The translations under genes were made by a program, and so were the position numbers. Positions 14,001 through 31,901 of a stretch of 64,000 nucleotides of DNA are shown here, piece after piece. The DNA lies in assembly GCA_030267565.1 (NCBI GenBank), contig BRXU01000005.1, forward strand, positions 1,473,501 to 1,537,500, in the 5' to 3' direction. This stretch comes from Pleodorina starrii. Its lineage: Eukaryota > Chlorophyta > Chlorophyceae > Chlamydomonadales > Volvocaceae. Under the pieces are notes generated by a model that saw nothing but the letters and a program-made list of their open reading frames with translations, was not told the DNA's origin and searched no databases. Numbering within the stretch: position 1 is the stretch's first letter; every line of letters begins with the position of its first letter.

Positions 14001-15628
14001 GGGACGGGACGGGGCGACAGCGGACGGCCCCGGCCCGCCCCCTCGTCCGGGCCTCCGGGTGTCCGGTCAAGCAGCCACCCCTCGGCATCCCTTCCACCGC
14101 TGAGGCCTCATCCTTATTTACCCCCCACGCCCACAACTACAACCACAACTACAACTGCCATCCACCCTCTTTGTTACCCACCCGCAGCTGTTCCTGCATC
14201 CGCTCCTCCGCCGCCATGGCCCCCTCCCTGGAGGAGGCCACCAGCGCATCCGCCTGCTGCCGGGCCTCGGCCAGCTGGGCAAGCGCCTCCTGCAGAGCGT
14301 GTGCGGAGCGAGGGGCGCTTTGTGCTCGCTCTCCTTGGGGCCGGGTGATGGGTCGGGATGGGTCGGGGGATGGGTAAAAGCGCAAAGGAGAATCGCCGTG
14401 GCAGGGACGAGGCGAGGCGACCCGGGCGAAGGGCCCCGGGTCGGGTGAGATGGGGATGGGCCCGGCAGACGGGCAGCGGCTGAGAGGGTCAGCCCTGATG
14501 AGGGCAGACGGGCGCCGGATGAGAGCGCTGGCTGCCTCCCAAAGGCGACATTGCGAGAACCCAGACCCGTAGCGGCGCGTACCACAGCACCTCCGCCGCC
14601 GCCGCAGCCCCGTTCCATTTCCTGTCCTGGCCCCTCGCACCGCAACCCTTCCACAGCCGCCTACCAAGCCGCCATCCATCCATTCTCCCTCCTCGATTCG
14701 TTTTAACTCCCCTCCCCACCTCCGCCCGCGCTTTCGCCTCCTCCAGCGACTCTTTAGTCAGAGCCAGCTCCGCCCGCAGCCCGCTGCCCGCCTCCGTGGC
14801 CTCGCGGGCGGCGGCCTCAGCCGCCTCCGCGCGCCGAACCAACGCCGCCAAGCTGCCACGGTCGGGCGAGGCCTTTGGGGTGAGGACACGGGGCGTGGGC
14901 GGGGGGGTGTCGACGGAGGCCGGGGCTCGTGAAGAGGTGGCACCTCGACGGTGCGGGCAGGCGGAGGGCCGCTGCCTTCCGGCGCATCGGGTTAGGTTCG
15001 GGGCGCTGCGCTCTTCATGTGTGAACGTGCTGTGCCCGGGCGCAGATACGGGCGCAGATACGGCCGCATGGAAAAGGGTGCGGCGTTTGAGATGCGGCTA
15101 GCAGGTGCTGCCAGGCGTGCGGGCCTGGGTTGGTGGGTTTGCGCAAATGGGTTGGCTACGCTGCCGCGTGAACGGAGCAGACATTGAGGGTTGAGCTGAG
15201 ACTCCCAGGGGAGAGGGTGCTGTAAGCGGGCACGGTTGAGTGTCGGGGGGGGGGGGATATCCACGTAAAGGGGGGGGGGGGGCGAGCGCCTTCCCATACA
15301 ATGCAACCCCTGGTGCTTACCTCTGCTGCTGAGCCACCCTTGCCAGCAGAGAGCTCTACAGAAAGTCAAGTAAGAACAGGCAGCGGGTTTAGGGGGTTTG
15401 CGTTGCGAGATTACCACGCTGGTGGTTAACGGGCACTCACCCTCGATGCGCTTGTCGCGTATTTTGAGCTTCTTCAGGAGATCAAGGACATACACTTGAA
15501 GCTCCTCTTTAGTTTTGCTGGCGATAACGGCAGGCACTTTCTTCTGCGCGAGACAGGAAGTAGCCGTTGCAGGCCCCCTCGTCCCTCTCCGCTTGTTGCA
15601 GCGAGCCCATATCGCCCACCTCTGCCAT
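2057..15628 (-). CDS. GRIP-domain golgin (long coiled-coil Golgi tether), 24 exons
   Basis: Predicted trans-Golgi tethering protein of about 1874 residues. Exons, 5' to 3': 15628-15620, 15543-15441, 15355-15321, 14872-14720, 14289-14182, 13704-13551, 13329-12248, 12002-11889, 11548-11450, 10868-10758, 10446-10183, 9892-8984, 8828-8541, 8127-8044, 7548-7289, 6933-6831, 6492-6376, 5889-5677, 5479-5288, 4848-4732, 4352-4188, 3740-3095, 2840-2683, 2197-2057. All phases join and the sum is 5625 nt. The N-terminus carries a basic segment containing VLDLLKKLKIRDKRIE. Residues from about 60 to 1770 are Ala/Glu/Arg-rich heptad coiled coil. Residues 1776-1828 form a GRIP domain with EYLKN, LLPVFATILSFSPEE and the Tyr that in known GRIP domains binds ARL1 GTPase. 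A Gly-rich tail follows. Intron 6830-6493 uses a GC donor. The nine-base first exon (M-A-E) is the least certain part. Family assignment rests on the GRIP domain; the orthologue among golgin-97/-245/GCC types cannot be told from coiled coil alone. Confidence 0.9.
2841..2955 (-). repeat. Duplicated acceptor and exon start ahead of the GRIP exon
   Basis: The minus strand has two copies of an acceptor followed by GCGCCAACGT(G/A)ATC. The proximal copy (exon start 2840) opens the GRIP exon. The distal copy (acceptor at 2949, start 2948) continues as a degenerate version in which GAxxxTACCTGAAG has become TATTATCTAAAA. A (GAAAGA)n run, pyrimidine-rich on the minus strand, separates the two. Confidence 0.7.
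9898..9985 (+). repeat. 12-bp tandem repeat in golgin intron 11
   Basis: About seven tandem copies of a 12-base unit close to gggggcagtatt, with a/g variation. They lie immediately upstream (on the minus strand) of the acceptor of the large 909-base golgin exon, so the normal acceptor-proximal intron sequence there consists of this repeat. Confidence 0.85.
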
Positions 15629-17132
15629 GACAGATCCAGCCGAAGAGCTAACGACGCTTGCAGCGTCATCGTCGAAGCGTGGCATCGTGGTCGCTCCGAT
15701 CGTTCCTTTGGTTTACACTCGCTGCACGTTCCCTACGCGCCTATACATATTTTACGTCTGACAGGACACTGCCTTTTCACTTTAGCCTACTGTCGGCGTT
15801 TAAGGCACGCGATCAAGCGGTTCTTGCCTACACAGACAACGACGGGAAAGCCTGATAAAGCGTGACGCGTGTAAAGCAGAAACCAGCAATAAAAATAAGG
15901 CAATACAGTATAATGTATATTTGGCCGAAGCGATCCATAAAACTGCGACCCTGACTGTCTGACTGTGTGTACGTGTCCGGGGACTGGCAACTGGCAAGAT
16001 GCTTACATGTGTCACTGCTTTGCTCAGGTTTAAAGCACACCGCTCATTTACTTAAACATCATTGCGGGATGGGGTTTTCGGCTCGTCCAAAATGCCGTAC
16101 AGCTCGAAATCCCTCTCCCTAATCCTGCAAGCATCCTGACCCAATGCACAACCCAACACGCCTTCTCTCCCGCACCACCCGAACAGGCGCACATGTGCCC
16201 TGTTGTCCGCAGCGGTGTCGCATCCAAGGTTCATTGCCCACTTCCGGACGGTCTGGACCATCTGCCACCAACCCCAGAGTAAAACCGGTGGCAAAACCTC
16301 GATCGGGGGGCCGCGAGCTTCCCGTGATGCGCAGCGGGCGCCATCCGCTTCCTCGAGCGCCACACACACACACACTGCTTCACCCCGCCTTCGGCAGCCC
16401 TCACAATATTGCATAGGCCTATGCAATACGACGCAATACGACGGCCCCCTAAACGCGGCAAAGTTCCCGCAGCCGCACCGAGTCACGCCTCATGCTGCCA
16501 CCACCCACACACACGCCCACGCGCACCCATCCAGGAGCGCAGCTCCCCCAGCGCTGTTGCGCCCTCGGCTCCTCCGCGACGGGGGCTGGGAGAACATTGC
16601 GCAGCACCACGGATACCCCCCCGCCCCGCCACAACACAACATCCTGGCCTAGGTCTCGCGTTCGCATGCACACATACAACCATGCCCGCCCCGCCGTGCT
16701 CTCAAACCCGCCTCTGCGACACGACCTTCAACCCCCCATTTTTAAGGTCGTGGGAGCGATACCGATGTAGCTGAATAACCCCATGAAAAAGCACCCCTGC
16801 CAGCAACCATCGCGCACACAACACAACACATGCAACACACACATGCAATGCATGCAACCATGCGGGTACTTTGAAAATGGCGCCCTCCTGTAATGGCGCC
16901 CCCCCCACACACACACAGCGCGAGTCGTGGCTCAACGACACCCATCATTTTGTTTAGTCGTGAGCCCCGCAGCTGCATGCCGCGCTCCCTTCCGTTCCCT
17001 TCCCTTCCGCTCTCTTCTGTCGACACGCGCCATGGGGGCATCCGGGGGTCAGCGCTCCTCCTTTTGACGTATGCTGCCGTTCAGAGCTCCTCCTCCTTTT
17101 GGCCCCCCCTCCTTCATCCGTGGTCCCGCCTC
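15629..17132. other. Intergenic: golgin 5' flank and downstream neighbour's 3' flank
   Basis: The left part is the promoter and leader side of the golgin gene. The right part is downstream of the COPI-associated-like gene. A TTACA (TGTAA on the minus strand) occurs only at 16003-16007, some 1350 bases after the neighbour's stop, so no convincing poly(A) signal was found close to it. CA-rich microsatellite is seen near 16362-16376. No gene recognised. Confidence 0.5.
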
Positions 17133-17340
17133 CCACCCCTACCCCTGCTCCTCCTACCCCTACCCCTGCTCCTCCTACCCCTACCCCTGCTCCTCCTACC
17201 CCTACCCCTGCTCCTCCTACCCCTACCCCTGCTCCTCCTACCCCTACCCCTGCTCCTCCTACCCCTACCCCTGCTCCTCCTACCCCTACCCCTGCTCCTC
17301 CTACCCCTGCTCCTCCTACCCCCACCCCTGCTCCTACTCC
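17133..17340 (+). repeat. 18-bp minisatellite in a 3' UTR region
   Basis: About eleven copies of an 18-base unit (ctcctacccctacccctg), degenerating into cctactcct at the right end. The array ends about 18 bases from the stop codon of the minus-strand gene at 17358, so it most likely is transcribed as part of that gene's 3' untranslated region. Confidence 0.9.
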
Positions 17341-17357
17341 TCCTACTCCTCCGCCTC

Positions 17358-19146
17358 CTACTCCTTGGTGTACGCAGCCAGCAGGCGATTTAGCTCCTCG
17401 CGCTGCTTGTCCAGACTCTCCAGGTCTCGCTCCACTCGGAGCCGTTCCACGAAGCGTTTGTAGCGGGCTGAGGGCCACACACCGGCGGGAGAGACGAGGG
17501 CCGAACCAAGACAGGCCAGGCCGATCCGATGGCCGAGTCGGCGGCGAGCCAAGCCAAGCCAGGACAAGCCCGGCAAGGCAAGGCAAGGCAAGGCACACCC
17601 GGGCAGCCCACCGTGACAGGGAGGGAGGAAAGGAGGATGGGAGGGAGGGGAGTGCGGTTAGGGTGTGGGGCGACGAGGGCGAGAGGTTGGGAGCGAGGCA
17701 GGGCTGGCGAGTCGGGGCGTGTGCGGCAACATCAAGAGCGTGTCTCACACAGACCACGAGACCAGCCAGCGTGCGAGCTGCCAAGCCCAAGCTGGATGAC
17801 CCGCCAGGACCGGGACCAGGGCGCGGGTGCGAGTGCGGGAGAATGCGGGTGAGGGTGAGGGTGGCGAATGGCAAATGGGAAACCGCAGGGAGGCAGGGGG
17901 GTGCGGGTGAGGGCGACTAGCGGATCGGCGTAGCAAAGGAGATCGGGCGAGGCCGCTGCCGCCACCACCCACCGTTTCGGAGCGTCCCCAGACAGAGGAC
18001 GCCGCCGAGCATGTAGAATCCCGAGCAACCCAACATGCTGCAGCGGGGGGGCAGGGAGGGAGGGAGGGCGGAGGGAGGGAGGGGGGTCAAGAGTACGACA
18101 GTCCAAGGGGGGGTTTCGGGGCAGCAGCACAGGGGCGCACAGGCGGAGGACAGCAGGGCGGCGCGGCGTCAAGGGTGAGCTCAGCGGGGTGGGGCGCGGC
18201 GCGGGCGCACTTCCTTTTGTGCGTGTGTATGTGCGCCCGATGGCCAGGGGGGCGATCCAGGGAAGGGAAGGGAAGGGGGGGGTTTGAATCCCCATCCCCC
18301 ACCCCAAACCTCCCCCCCACGCCCCCCACACACGCACAGGGAACCGCCGCTCGCTCACCAGAAGGCGCTAACGGTGCGGTAGAGGCGCACCGACTTGTCG
18401 AAATCGCTGTTGCCGTTGCTGTGGACCAACTCCAGGGTCATGATGGCCAGGAAGGCCTGCACAGGGCGGGGGTCATCCAGGGGGGAGGGGAGGGGGGGTC
18501 CACGTATAGGCCGGAGCCCACAAGGGCGGAGGGGGGTCCATGATGACGGCGGGTGGTGGTGGTGGTGGTGGGCATGGGACGATGATGACGGCGGGGGAGC
18601 GAGGGTGGCGTTGCGGGGTCGAGGAGAGCCGCACTTCGATTGTGTGGAGCGTGTGTGCGACAGGAACCGTGATCTGTCATCGCCCTTCGCTGTAACGAGG
18701 GGGGAGCGTGACATGCGTCGGGAGCCCGCCAGCTGCGCTGTGCGACATACATCCCACCTGGCAGACACCTCGGGCTGTCCAGAACTCTAGGATTCTGCAG
18801 AGTTGCATCAACCACTCGAACTCCGTCTCTATGAGTGCCAGGCCGGCGGCCCACAGGATGCCGTACATTCTGCGTTGGCGCGCGTGGAGGGGGGGTCCGA
18901 GAGGCGCACGATAGCTTTCGGCTCCATCTTTGCATCCACAAGATGCAGCCTGACAGTACCGACGCCAGGTGCAGCGCCACACCTGAGAAGCTGGGCTTTT
19001 TGCTGTTCTTTGTCGGTCAAAGGCGGACCCTCGACAATGGCCATGGACAAGGCTACAAGACATAGTATTGCGCTCAGCGCCGTAAGTACATTGATAAATC
19101 GAAAAAAGACAAGACAGCAATCAGTCGATCTCCTGCTTGAGTCCAT
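17358..19146 (-). CDS. Four-helix membrane protein, COPI-associated/TVP15-like
   Basis: Protein of 182 residues from five exons: 19146-18983, 18869-18758, 18456-18359, 18037-17973, 17467-17358 (549 nt, phases closed). Visible order: short basic N-terminus; hydrophobic segment at about residues 17-38; second at 56-70; the segment EFEWLMQLCRILEFWTARG; third hydrophobic stretch near 93-102; a conserved-looking loop SNGNSDFDKSVRLYRTVSAF; fourth segment 127-145 (GFYMLGGVLCLGTL); then a charged coiled-coil tail 147-182. The topology, the Arg-Gly turn before the third helix and the Gly-rich last helix resemble the COPI_assoc/TVP15 family of Golgi membrane proteins. That assignment is from memory of the family and is moderate. 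The gene structure itself is well supported. The start ATG is the first in frame. Confidence 0.7.
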
Positions 19147-19702
19147 GGCGAAGAATTGACAAACGCCGTTGAAATACTACTCTGTTACACTAGTTTACGC
19201 GCAGACCCTTCGTGTGTTGGCGCTGTGGGCGACAGCGTTTCACATGGCAAGAACGTATCGAGCTTTCGCAGTTAAGCTTAGTAGATGAGATAAATATGAC
19301 GCGAATTTTGCAGTTTCAGTCCAAAACTTGCTCATTCACTGGCAACGGAGAAAGAGGAAATTGCGCTAACCGCCTGCCGCCGTACATTTGGAACGCCCAA
19401 CTGTCGCACAGCGGCACAGGGTGTCCCTGGCTCCTGGCGTTCCGGCTCTCACTGGTTCCGGCTAATATTTTCGTCCACGCAAAAGTGACTTTCGAAAGCT
19501 GCCAGTAACCAGGAATGCTGAGCTTGGACACTGTTTGGATAGCTGCGCCCTCCTGCGAAAGCCCGCATAGTCGAAACATATCAGCAGCTGCCAGTCCTTG
19601 CACCTCGACACGCTTAAACGGAAATTGTTCGGAATATTCAGCATAATAGGGCGATGTCAGTGGCAAAAATGGCCAGAGCCGTGTCTAGGCTGGCGCCGGC
19701 AC
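19147..19702. other. 5' flank of the COPI-associated-like gene, no gene recognised
   Basis: The sequence is less GC-rich than the coding regions. Open frames of 98 codons (plus, 19212-19508) and 116 codons (minus, 19316-19666) overlap each other. Neither shows a domain, codon bias or splice structure that would support it. Confidence 0.4.
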
Positions 19703-20305
19703 TACGGGTAGGTGCGCCCAATATGATACACCCCGTATTATGATACAAGAATTTATTTTGTCGTGATGCTGCATTCACAAATCTCCAAATAATTATCCAA
19801 GACGTACAATTGTACGATTTACATGCAGTAATTTTTCATGCGCGGAATTGCCAAGCATGTGCCATCTACAGCGACAGCGTTCTTTTAGCCTTCCACTTGT
19901 TGCCACCCAGCCAGCCAGCCAGCCACCCACCCACCCACCCACCCACGCACCCAGCCAACCACCCACCCACCCACGCACCCACCCACCCAGGATGCCTATA
20001 TGATATTTCTATGGGTAGGATGCAGGAGGGGGGGTGTTCCCGGCAACTGAACCGCCTTTCCGTACGGAGTTCCTATGCGTGTGTATCACAATAGGGTACC
20101 TGTATCACAATAGGGTGCGAGTACCCAACCCCGTTTCCCGTGGGCTAATTCCTGCAAATGTTCAAACTGTTAGCTGAAATGCGGGCGAGGTATAACTAAC
20201 ACATATGAGGACACCTCTGAATTTTTCGGCATTTGTCGTGCGCTGTAACATATTGTTATGTCGGTTCAAAGACTAACTGTATCATATTGGGCGCACCTAC
20301 CCGTA
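19703..20305. mobile_element. MITE with 28-bp perfect terminal inverted repeats
   Basis: Positions 19703-19730 and 20278-20305 are perfect inverted copies starting TACGGGTAGGTGCGCCCAAT. If the outermost TA on each side is the target duplication, the element proper is 19705-20303 (599 bp), as expected for a Tc1/mariner-type non-autonomous element. The interior is AT-richer than its surroundings. It holds a CCCA/CCAG tandem tract (about 19908-19990) and a repeated GTATCACAATAGGGT motif near 20085-20117. No transposase frame is present. It sits between the COPI-associated-like gene and the SDR 3' end. Confidence 0.85.
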
Positions 20306-20712
20306 AGCAGACGATCATCAAGCTGGCCCCTCGCTGAAGCCAGGGCCCAGCGTTTGGACCGCATGCCTTTCAAGAAGTCGACGCAAAGGACACACAAAGA
20401 AGCGTTTTGCGCTCTTTTCGGCGCTCATAACCGGTGCGCCGTCTCCGACCAAGCCAGCCCCCGGACCGGTCAGGCCTAGATGGGCAAAGAAGCCCCACCC
20501 CCCACTGTGCTCACTGCCCCCTGGCACACGCCTCTCCACTCTCCAGCTCTCCTCGCTGTCCCCACCTCAATCGCTGCATCTCCGACTCACTCGTGTCACC
20601 GAAAAAACAACGTCAACAAAAACAACCAACCGCGCCCCGCAAGTGCCTCACAAGCTCTGATGGTCCGCCTGCCAGCGCACTGGGTCGGTCCGGACAACGG
20701 TCACAACACGTT

Positions 20713-20717
20713 TTACA
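20713..20717 (-). terminator. Polyadenylation signal TGTAA of the SDR gene
   Basis: TGTAA on the minus strand, about 345 bases after the SDR stop codon, at a spacing typical for volvocine 3' untranslated regions. Confidence 0.6.
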
Positions 20718-21062
20718 ACTCTGCGGGTGACAGAGGCACATGACAACTCCTCTCTTCGCTTTCGCGTCCCCCCTCGCTCCGGTCACCCTCCTCGCTCTCA
20801 ACGACTGTCACCGAGTCTCTCCTGCCCCACGAGCCCTTCAAAGAGGACACCCTCCGCAGCACAACACGCTGCTGCAAAGCCAACACCCGACTCCCCCCCA
20901 CAACCTGGCCGACACCGCAACGCACACCGCGCGCACTCCTCACCGCCACGGTATCGCCGCCACCGTCCACAAAGCCATAAACCCGCCCTCACCACCACCA
21001 GCAACCCTCCCTCCCCTGTCATCGAAACCAGGAGCCCACCTCCCGCACCCCACTCCACCACA

Positions 21063-23033
21063 TCACGCCGCCTCCGTCGTCACCGCTGCCGTCGTCACCG
21101 TCGCCGTCGTCGCCGCCGCCGGCGCCGCCAGCGCCGCCTCCGTCAGCTCCTGACTGACCTGCCACAGCCGGCCCGCCGTTTCCCGGTTGTACGAGTCGTT
21201 GCTGCTGGTCGCCCGGCGGCAGTCGACGTAGTACTTGCCCGTGTCGCCCGCCACCTCCGGACTAGAGGCCAGGTAGATGGACGTGGCGGCTCCCTGAGCG
21301 GGCTCCAACATAAACAGCTTCATGGCTTCCAACGCAAGCGGCATGTACCAGGTCTTCTCGCCGTCAGCCTGCATGTACCTGCGCGCGGTTAGGCGGTTGG
21401 GCGGTTAGGGGGCGGTTGGCGGTTGCGGCCGATGGCTTGTCATGATGGCGGTTATAGGAGGCGCTTGGAGGCGGCTCTGGAGCGGGGGCCGGGTCCGGGG
21501 ACGACGCTGAATGGAATCGGAGTGTGGGGATGCGATGCGGCCCCAGTTAATGGCCGCTCCCCTCAGCCCTCCGCAAGCGCCTCGGTTGATTCATCTTTGC
21601 GGCCACCTGCCTGGTATACAAGTACTTTTCAACCCCCCCCCCTCGCTCAGGGACCAACCAACCAACCGCCCACACCCACCTGCCCAACTCCGTCTTGACC
21701 ACCCCCGGGTGGAGGCAGTTGACGGTTATGGGGCTGCCCGCGCCCAACCGACGGTTGAGCTCGTACGAGAAGAGGATGTTTGCCAGCTTGGACTGGCCGT
21801 ACGCCGTCCAGGCGTCGTACGAGCGGTCGCGCATGAGATCGTCGAAATCGATCTTTCCAAACAAGTGTGCAGCGGAGGCCACGTTGATGATGCGAACGGG
21901 CCTGAAGAGCAGAAGGGGGTGGGGTGGGATGGGATGGGTGATTTGGGGATGGAGTTGGGATGCCGTTGGGGATGAGGGGCATGAGCAGGCGGGGCGGGAT
22001 GGAACGGGGTTAAGGAGCGGACCGGACCGGAGAGGACCGGAGGGGAAGATGAGCGGGGCGCCGAAAGGCGTTACGTGGGTATTGTAAGGAGCAACCGCAG
22101 CAACACAAGCCGTAGCAACGAGCAGGCCCCCGCCCTGCCTCCCCTGCCCTCCCTTCCTCCCTCCCCTGCCTCACTTGTTCGCTGCCTGCAGTCCGGGCAG
22201 CACTGCGTTGGTGAGCGCGAAGTGGCCCAGGTGGTTGACCCCCAGCTGGTACTCGAAACCCTGAGCGGTGGACATCTTGGGGCAGGCCATCACGCCTGCA
22301 GGCAGCGGAGGGGGCGGGGCGGGGTGGGATGCACGGAACAGCATCGGAGGGGTGAGGCGGGGTTTTGGCTGTGCTGGAGGCTTGCGCGTGCGCCCTAGCC
22401 CCTAGGGCGTACCCGGCCACTCCCGTGTACCCGATCACATGCATCGTGACCTGCCGTACCCGCCGTACCTGCGTTGTTGATCCAGACGTCGTACTGCACG
22501 CCGCTGTCCAGTACCCGCTTGGCGCAGTCAGCGACGGAGGTCAGGTCCGCCAGGTCCAGCGGCACGAAGTCCACCACAGCCGAGGGGACGAACTCCCTGG
22601 CGGCAGCAGCAGCAGCACCAGCAGCCAAGGAAACAGGAACCCCCAGGACGCGGCGGTGGAGGGCGTTTGAGGGACGGGCAGCAGGGAGGGAGCAGGGCGC
22701 GTCGGCATGGCAGCGGCGGCGACGGAGGGGGTTGAGTTGGCGGTTGATGGTTGATGGGCGCTGCCCTTGAACGCGTCGTTATCCACCTCACCGAATACGG
22801 GCCAGCGCGGCATCTGCTTTGGCGGCGTCGCGGCAGCCGATGGTCACACGGAATCCCTGCGATGCAAGCGCTTTCGCCGTCTCGTAGCCGATGCCGGTGT
22901 TGCCTCCCGTAATGAAGACCGACTTATCGGCCGTTGCTTGCACAGATACAATGGTGCGGCCCGGCCTGCACGAGCTAAGAGCGCCACGGGTCGACGCGCG
23001 AACGTTGGCCCGAAGACCGCGGGTGGCCATCAT
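21063..23033 (-). CDS. Short-chain dehydrogenase/reductase, retinol-dehydrogenase-like, plastid-targeted
   Basis: NAD(P)H-dependent oxidoreductase of 342 residues from five exons: 23033-22792, 22596-22469, 22295-22175, 21901-21680, 21378-21063 (1029 nt, in frame). Residues 1-35 are Arg/Ser/Ala-rich without acids, a likely organelle transit peptide. The cofactor loop TGGNTGIG is at 42-49, NNAG at 121-124, and the catalytic triad is Ser173, Tyr198 and Lys202 (YGQSK), followed by the HPGVVKT segment. The C-terminal part ([13 protein letters not shown]...GKYY) is typical of the RDH11-14/WWOX/TIC32-like branch of classical SDRs. The substrate cannot be read from sequence. The leader reads ATGATG, so the first or second Met could start translation. 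Confidence 0.93.
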
Positions 23034-24539
23034 TGTTGTGAAATTTAATAAGAAATAAATAAACGAAATCACTGACAGCAATATTAGAAATGTGTTGTGA
23101 AGGTAGGACGGTGTGGGGCTGCGAGACTTGAGTTCGGACGTTGGCGTCGTACAGTCCAGCCGAGAGGTCGTGAATGAATGTGCCAGTAGCCAGTCCCTCC
23201 AATCGTCCGGTGCAGTACAGTGCAAATGCAGTGAGCACGCCTATGATAATTATAAACAGCCTCCCTCTGATGTCTTGAACAATCGGCAAAAGGTACAAAC
23301 AGCAGCGATAGGGACCTTCGGACCTTACACTTGCTGACTCCAGTAAGCCTTGCCGAACTACTCCCGGAGTGCACCCGATTGCACAACCCCAAGAGCCAAA
23401 AACCATGACCTCTCCCAGGCAGACGACAACAGACGCGGCGGGGGAAACGGAGCTAGTGAAATTGTCTCTGCCTTCCATCCTCCCGCCTTGGTTCTTCCCA
23501 CTTCCCACTTCCCTTTTCCTGCCGCAGTGTGCTTGGAAATGCCCTGCATGCATGGAAGGGTAGCTGCCTGCTTCTAGTCGCCCTCCGCCTGCTTGCAAAA
23601 GGACGGGGCAACGGCAGCGAAACATCACGTCCTCACAAGCCCATGCAAGCCCCCAGGCATGCGCAGCAGCACCGGAACCCATTAGACCCATTCCGTACGC
23701 CCCCTACCGTCCGAACACAAAGCAGGAACCACGTATGATGTGACATCAGCCGCACAACACCAGCCGTGATGGGCCGTGACGTACTGGCCACATTCTTGTC
23801 AGGGATGTGATCCCACTGCACCAAGGGGGCATACTAGCCGTACAATTTTGGTATAACATCTCCCAATGTGGTATTACTTGTCCTACTGATGCCACACACG
23901 ACATCAGATGCCCGTTGCCGTTGCTCCCCACATGCTCCCACCACACATACACACGCACAGTCCAGCTCATGTCCGGCCGGCCTCCACCTGCCCGGATGGT
24001 TACACGCCTGCCGGAAAGCGCACTGTAGGGTCCCGCCGAGCCCCGCCCCCCTGTCAAAAACCGTACAGCGTACCGCGAATGCCGTACCGAGGCCGTAGCT
24101 GCCGGCAGTGCTAAATGTAGATGTGGAGGAGTGGAGCTAAAACCAGGACTAAAACCTTCGACCCCTCGGGTGAGGCCACCGTAAGAGGCACAATATGGCT
24201 ATGGTTTGTTGCGTGCGAAACGTTTAGTCGACAACGTCTTTGTGTTTCTATGTTATTGTTGGTTTATTGCATGTGTGGAATGCTACCGTTGGGTTACTGC
24301 AGAGTGTGTCGTGAACGCAATCTTTGGCGACTGTATCGGAGCGTAGGGGACCCTAGGGGACTTATCCCCTCCCCCATCAGCCATCACGCCACTCGTCATG
24401 TTTTCCCGCACAATCTCAAAAACTATTTGGGGTTTGAAAGAAAACATGGTGGAGCCCAGCGGCGTCGCGACTCGCGAGCCTCATCGCCTCTCGGAGCGGG
24501 ATGCCAGGGCCCTGAACTCCGATCTCTACAGAGGATGTG
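23034..24539. other. Intergenic: SDR 5' flank, no gene recognised
   Basis: Contains the SDR promoter and leader just right of 23033 and otherwise unremarkable sequence of mixed composition. A plus-strand frame of 286 codons starts at 24398. It runs through the region downstream of glutathione reductase, lacks any recognisable domain, and is judged spurious. Confidence 0.4.
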
Positions 24540-24544
24540 TTACA
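24540..24544 (-). terminator. Possible polyadenylation signal TGTAA of glutathione reductase
   Basis: First TGTAA on the minus strand downstream of the glutathione reductase stop, about 680 bases away. The distance is long but within the range of algal 3' untranslated regions. Confidence 0.4.
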
Positions 24545-25227
24545 AGATTCGGTCCGTCTGAATCCAATCTTGCCAACCCCGGTTTCGATGCCAACGGTTG
24601 TCAACGCACATCGCATCGTCACGAAGCCGTGCCGCCACACAAAAAGATTCCCGCACATGCACCTGAGCCGCGCCATCCATTCTTCCAGCGTTCTTCCCCC
24701 TCCGAGCATGCACGCAACGAAAAGCAACTTAAAAAACAACAAGTACCACGGGCCTGCAACGGTCGCCGCTCCACACACCAAAACCGCAGTCGCCGCCACA
24801 TCAGCCAAAAAGGAAAGCCAACAAGAAAACGGCACACAAAACTCCCGACGCAAGGACGACGGAGTCCAAGACGGACGACCCAAGGGCCCGTTACCCCGAG
24901 AATCCGGCAAGCGCTTTTTCGAAAAGGCCCGCTGCCCCACCAGCGGCCTTTTGAATCAGGGGCCCCCGCGCGCGCTCCCCGCCTCCGCTGCGCCGAGAGC
25001 CCGGCGAAGCACACCGCTTTGCAGCACATGCGCCCCGGCCTCAGCAGTGCGCGCGGTGTTGCGGCGCCCGCATGCAGGCCGCGAGCAGCGGTCCACCCAA
25101 CCACCAGGGGAGCTGCCGTCAGGGCACCTCAAGCGGTCGCAGCCTCATGTGGTCAGGGCCTCATGCGGACTCATGCGGCTCGCGCGGTGCCTCAGGCGCA
25201 CAGCCTCCGGCTCCGGGGCTCAAGGGT

Positions 25228-31901
<6,674 letters not shown>

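Noticed and set aside
15544..15628. Golgin start with read-through of the first intron (M-A-E-V-G-D-M-G-S-L-Q-Q...)
   Set aside because: That frame does not continue into the KKVPAV exon, whereas splicing GAG|GTGGGC to CAG|AAG joins in phase. The first exon is nevertheless kept as the least certain part.
17133..17340. CRISPR-like array (also the repeats at 9898-9985 and 57691-57766)
   Set aside because: The units are head-to-tail without unique spacers, and the genome is eukaryotic; these are minisatellites.
19699..20310. CACTA (EnSpm)-type ends for the element at 19703-20305
   Set aside because: The left border reads CACTACGGG, but the right border is CCCGTAAGC rather than ending in TAGTG. 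TA-flanked inverted ends fit better.
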